From Bacteroidetes bacterium GWA2_31_9b (GTDB lineage: Bacteria; Bacteroidota; Bacteroidia; Bacteroidales; UBA12077): DNA of 25,068 bases. The notes under the pieces are model-generated. The model ran no database searches. It was not told the origin of the DNA and saw only the letters and a program-made list of their open reading frames with translations. Each line of letters begins with the position of its first letter. The first letter of the stretch is position 1. Made by a program: the position numbers and the translations under genes. Of this stretch, positions 24,487 to 25,068 are shown one piece after another. Where the stretch lies: positions 16,750 to 41,817 of the forward strand of contig MENE01000087.1 in the NCBI GenBank assembly GCA_001769005.1, given 5' to 3'.

Positions 24487-24858
24487 ATGAACTCTTCCGA
24501 TTTGAAAAAAAGAACAAAAGTGTTTGCTTTAGAGATAATAAAACTTGTGAACTTACTACCACAATCAAATATATCACAAATCATATCAAAACAAATACTT
24601 CGTTCTGCAACATCAGTTGGAGCAAATTATCGTGTAGTTTCTAGAGCAAAATCAAATAAAGATTTTATAAATAAATTAAAGATTTGTGAAGAAGAATCTG
24701 ATGAAACAATATATTGGTTAGAACTAATTGAAGAATCAGGATTACTTAAAAACGAACTAACTGAGAAATTAATTAAAGAAGCGAATGAGCTTACTTCAAT
24801 TTTTGTAGCAAGTATAAATACTACAAAGAAAAAATTAAATCAAAAATCGAACATCTAA
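24487..24858 (+). CDS. Four-helix-bundle protein (23S rRNA intervening-sequence family)
   Basis: A 123-residue protein with the pattern of the four-helix-bundle family first noted in 23S rRNA intervening sequences. Seen: FALEIIKLVNLLPQ, ISKQILRSATSVGANYRVVSRAKSNKDFINKLK, EEESDETIYWLELIEESGLL and a final helix. These small alpha-helical proteins have no established enzymatic role. Relatives such as Avd of diversity-generating retroelements bind nucleic acid, but no reverse transcriptase or variable repeat is nearby. The gene lies between a permease gene and its ATPase, in the same direction, between imperfect inverted repeats. It probably arrived by insertion rather than serving the transporter. 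Confidence 0.88.
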   Translation: MNSSDLKKRTKVFALEIIKLVNLLPQSNISQIISKQILRSATSVGANYRVVSRAKSNKDFINKLKICEEESDETIYWLELIEESGLLKNELTEKLIKEANELTSIFVASINTTKKKLNQKSNI

Positions 24859-24863
24859 AATCA
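24842..24863 (-). repeat. Right inverted repeat of the four-helix-bundle cassette
   Basis: Read on the minus strand, this segment (containing GATGTTCGATTTTT) pairs imperfectly with 24455-24476. It overlaps the last codons of the four-helix-bundle gene and ends 8 bp before the ATPase ATG. Confidence 0.42.
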
Positions 24864-24871
24864 AAAATAAT

Positions 24872-25068
24872 ATGAAAGTTTTAGAATTAAAAAATCTGGT
24901 AAAAATCTATAATGATTCGGAAGTAAAAGTTAAAGCTGTTGATGGAATAAGTCTAAGTTTCGAGCAGGGAGAATTTGTTGCTATAGTTGGACCATCGGGT
25001 AGTGGAAAAACTACGCTATTAAATTTAATTGGTGGTCTTGATTCAATTACCGAAGGTGAAATAATTAT
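24872..25068 (+). CDS. ABC transporter ATPase (LolD-like), cut by the window end
   Basis: The first 65 codons of a nucleotide-binding subunit. The start (MKVLELKNLVKIYNDSE) and the Walker A motif GPSGSGKTT, followed by LLNLIGGLD, identify the MacB/LolD class. The signature motif, Walker B and C-terminus lie beyond the window. It should power the two upstream permeases and complete the LolA-like exporter operon. The upstream spacing is disturbed by the inserted four-helix-bundle gene, whose stop codon lies 13 bp before this ATG. Confidence 0.9.
   Translation, partial: MKVLELKNLVKIYNDSEVKVKAVDGISLSFEQGEFVAIVGPSGSGKTTLLNLIGGLDSITEGEII

Noticed and set aside
24487..24858. Four-helix-bundle gene considered as the Avd accessory protein of a diversity-generating retroelement
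   Set aside because: No reverse transcriptase, template repeat or variable repeat is visible nearby.

Overview
The window reads as chromosomal DNA of an AT-rich member of the Bacteroidota, probably class Bacteroidia (Marinilabiliales-like, inferred only). The signs are: start codons without Shine-Dalgarno sequences, promoter elements of the TAnnTTTG type, an ECF sigma/anti-sigma pair with GTAAC...CGTC promoters, ~800-residue FtsX/MacB permeases, a DUF2807 protein, a LolA-like/FtsX operon, and the small wandering genes GxxExxY and four-helix-bundle. No rRNA, tRNA, CRISPR array, transposase or prophage was seen.

Layout. (1) 1-2130, plus strand: end of an agmatinase gene, a GxxExxY gene bracketed by inverted repeats, and a deoxyhypusine-synthase-like gene (polyamine module), closed by a bidirectional terminator. 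(2) 2143-6438, minus strand: GAF-SpoIIE phosphatase, elongation factor P, the ribosome GTPase TypA/BipA and a small STAS/SEC14-like protein. (3) 6439-7098: an AT-rich 349-bp spacer and an 85-residue protein with a basic N-terminus and acidic C-terminus. (4) 7112-11018, minus strand: FtsX-type ABC permease, its ATPase and a secreted DUF2807 protein, led by an ECF-type promoter. (5) 11182-16698, minus strand: peptidase E, a TPR/SpoIIE phosphatase, an outer-membrane barrel protein, a membrane anti-sigma candidate and an ECF sigma factor. (6) 16821-20448: an e(P4)-type lipoprotein acid phosphatase, convergent with a TPR/PAS hybrid histidine kinase. (7) 20557-25068, plus strand: TetR regulator with its operator, LolA-like protein, two FtsX-type permeases, a four-helix-bundle gene and the start of the ATPase gene.

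How the genes may work together. Three promoters with the same architecture (GTAAC, 16-17 bp, CGTC) precede the sigma/anti-sigma operon, the barrel gene and the ABC/DUF2807 operon, which suggests one local envelope-stress regulon. The last operon looks like a Lol-like export system controlled by a TetR protein that carries a textbook EF-hand calcium loop, the most unusual feature here. Two unrelated small genes (GxxExxY, four-helix bundle) each sit inside an operon, in the operon's orientation, between imperfect inverted repeats, which suggests that each arrived as a small mobile cassette.
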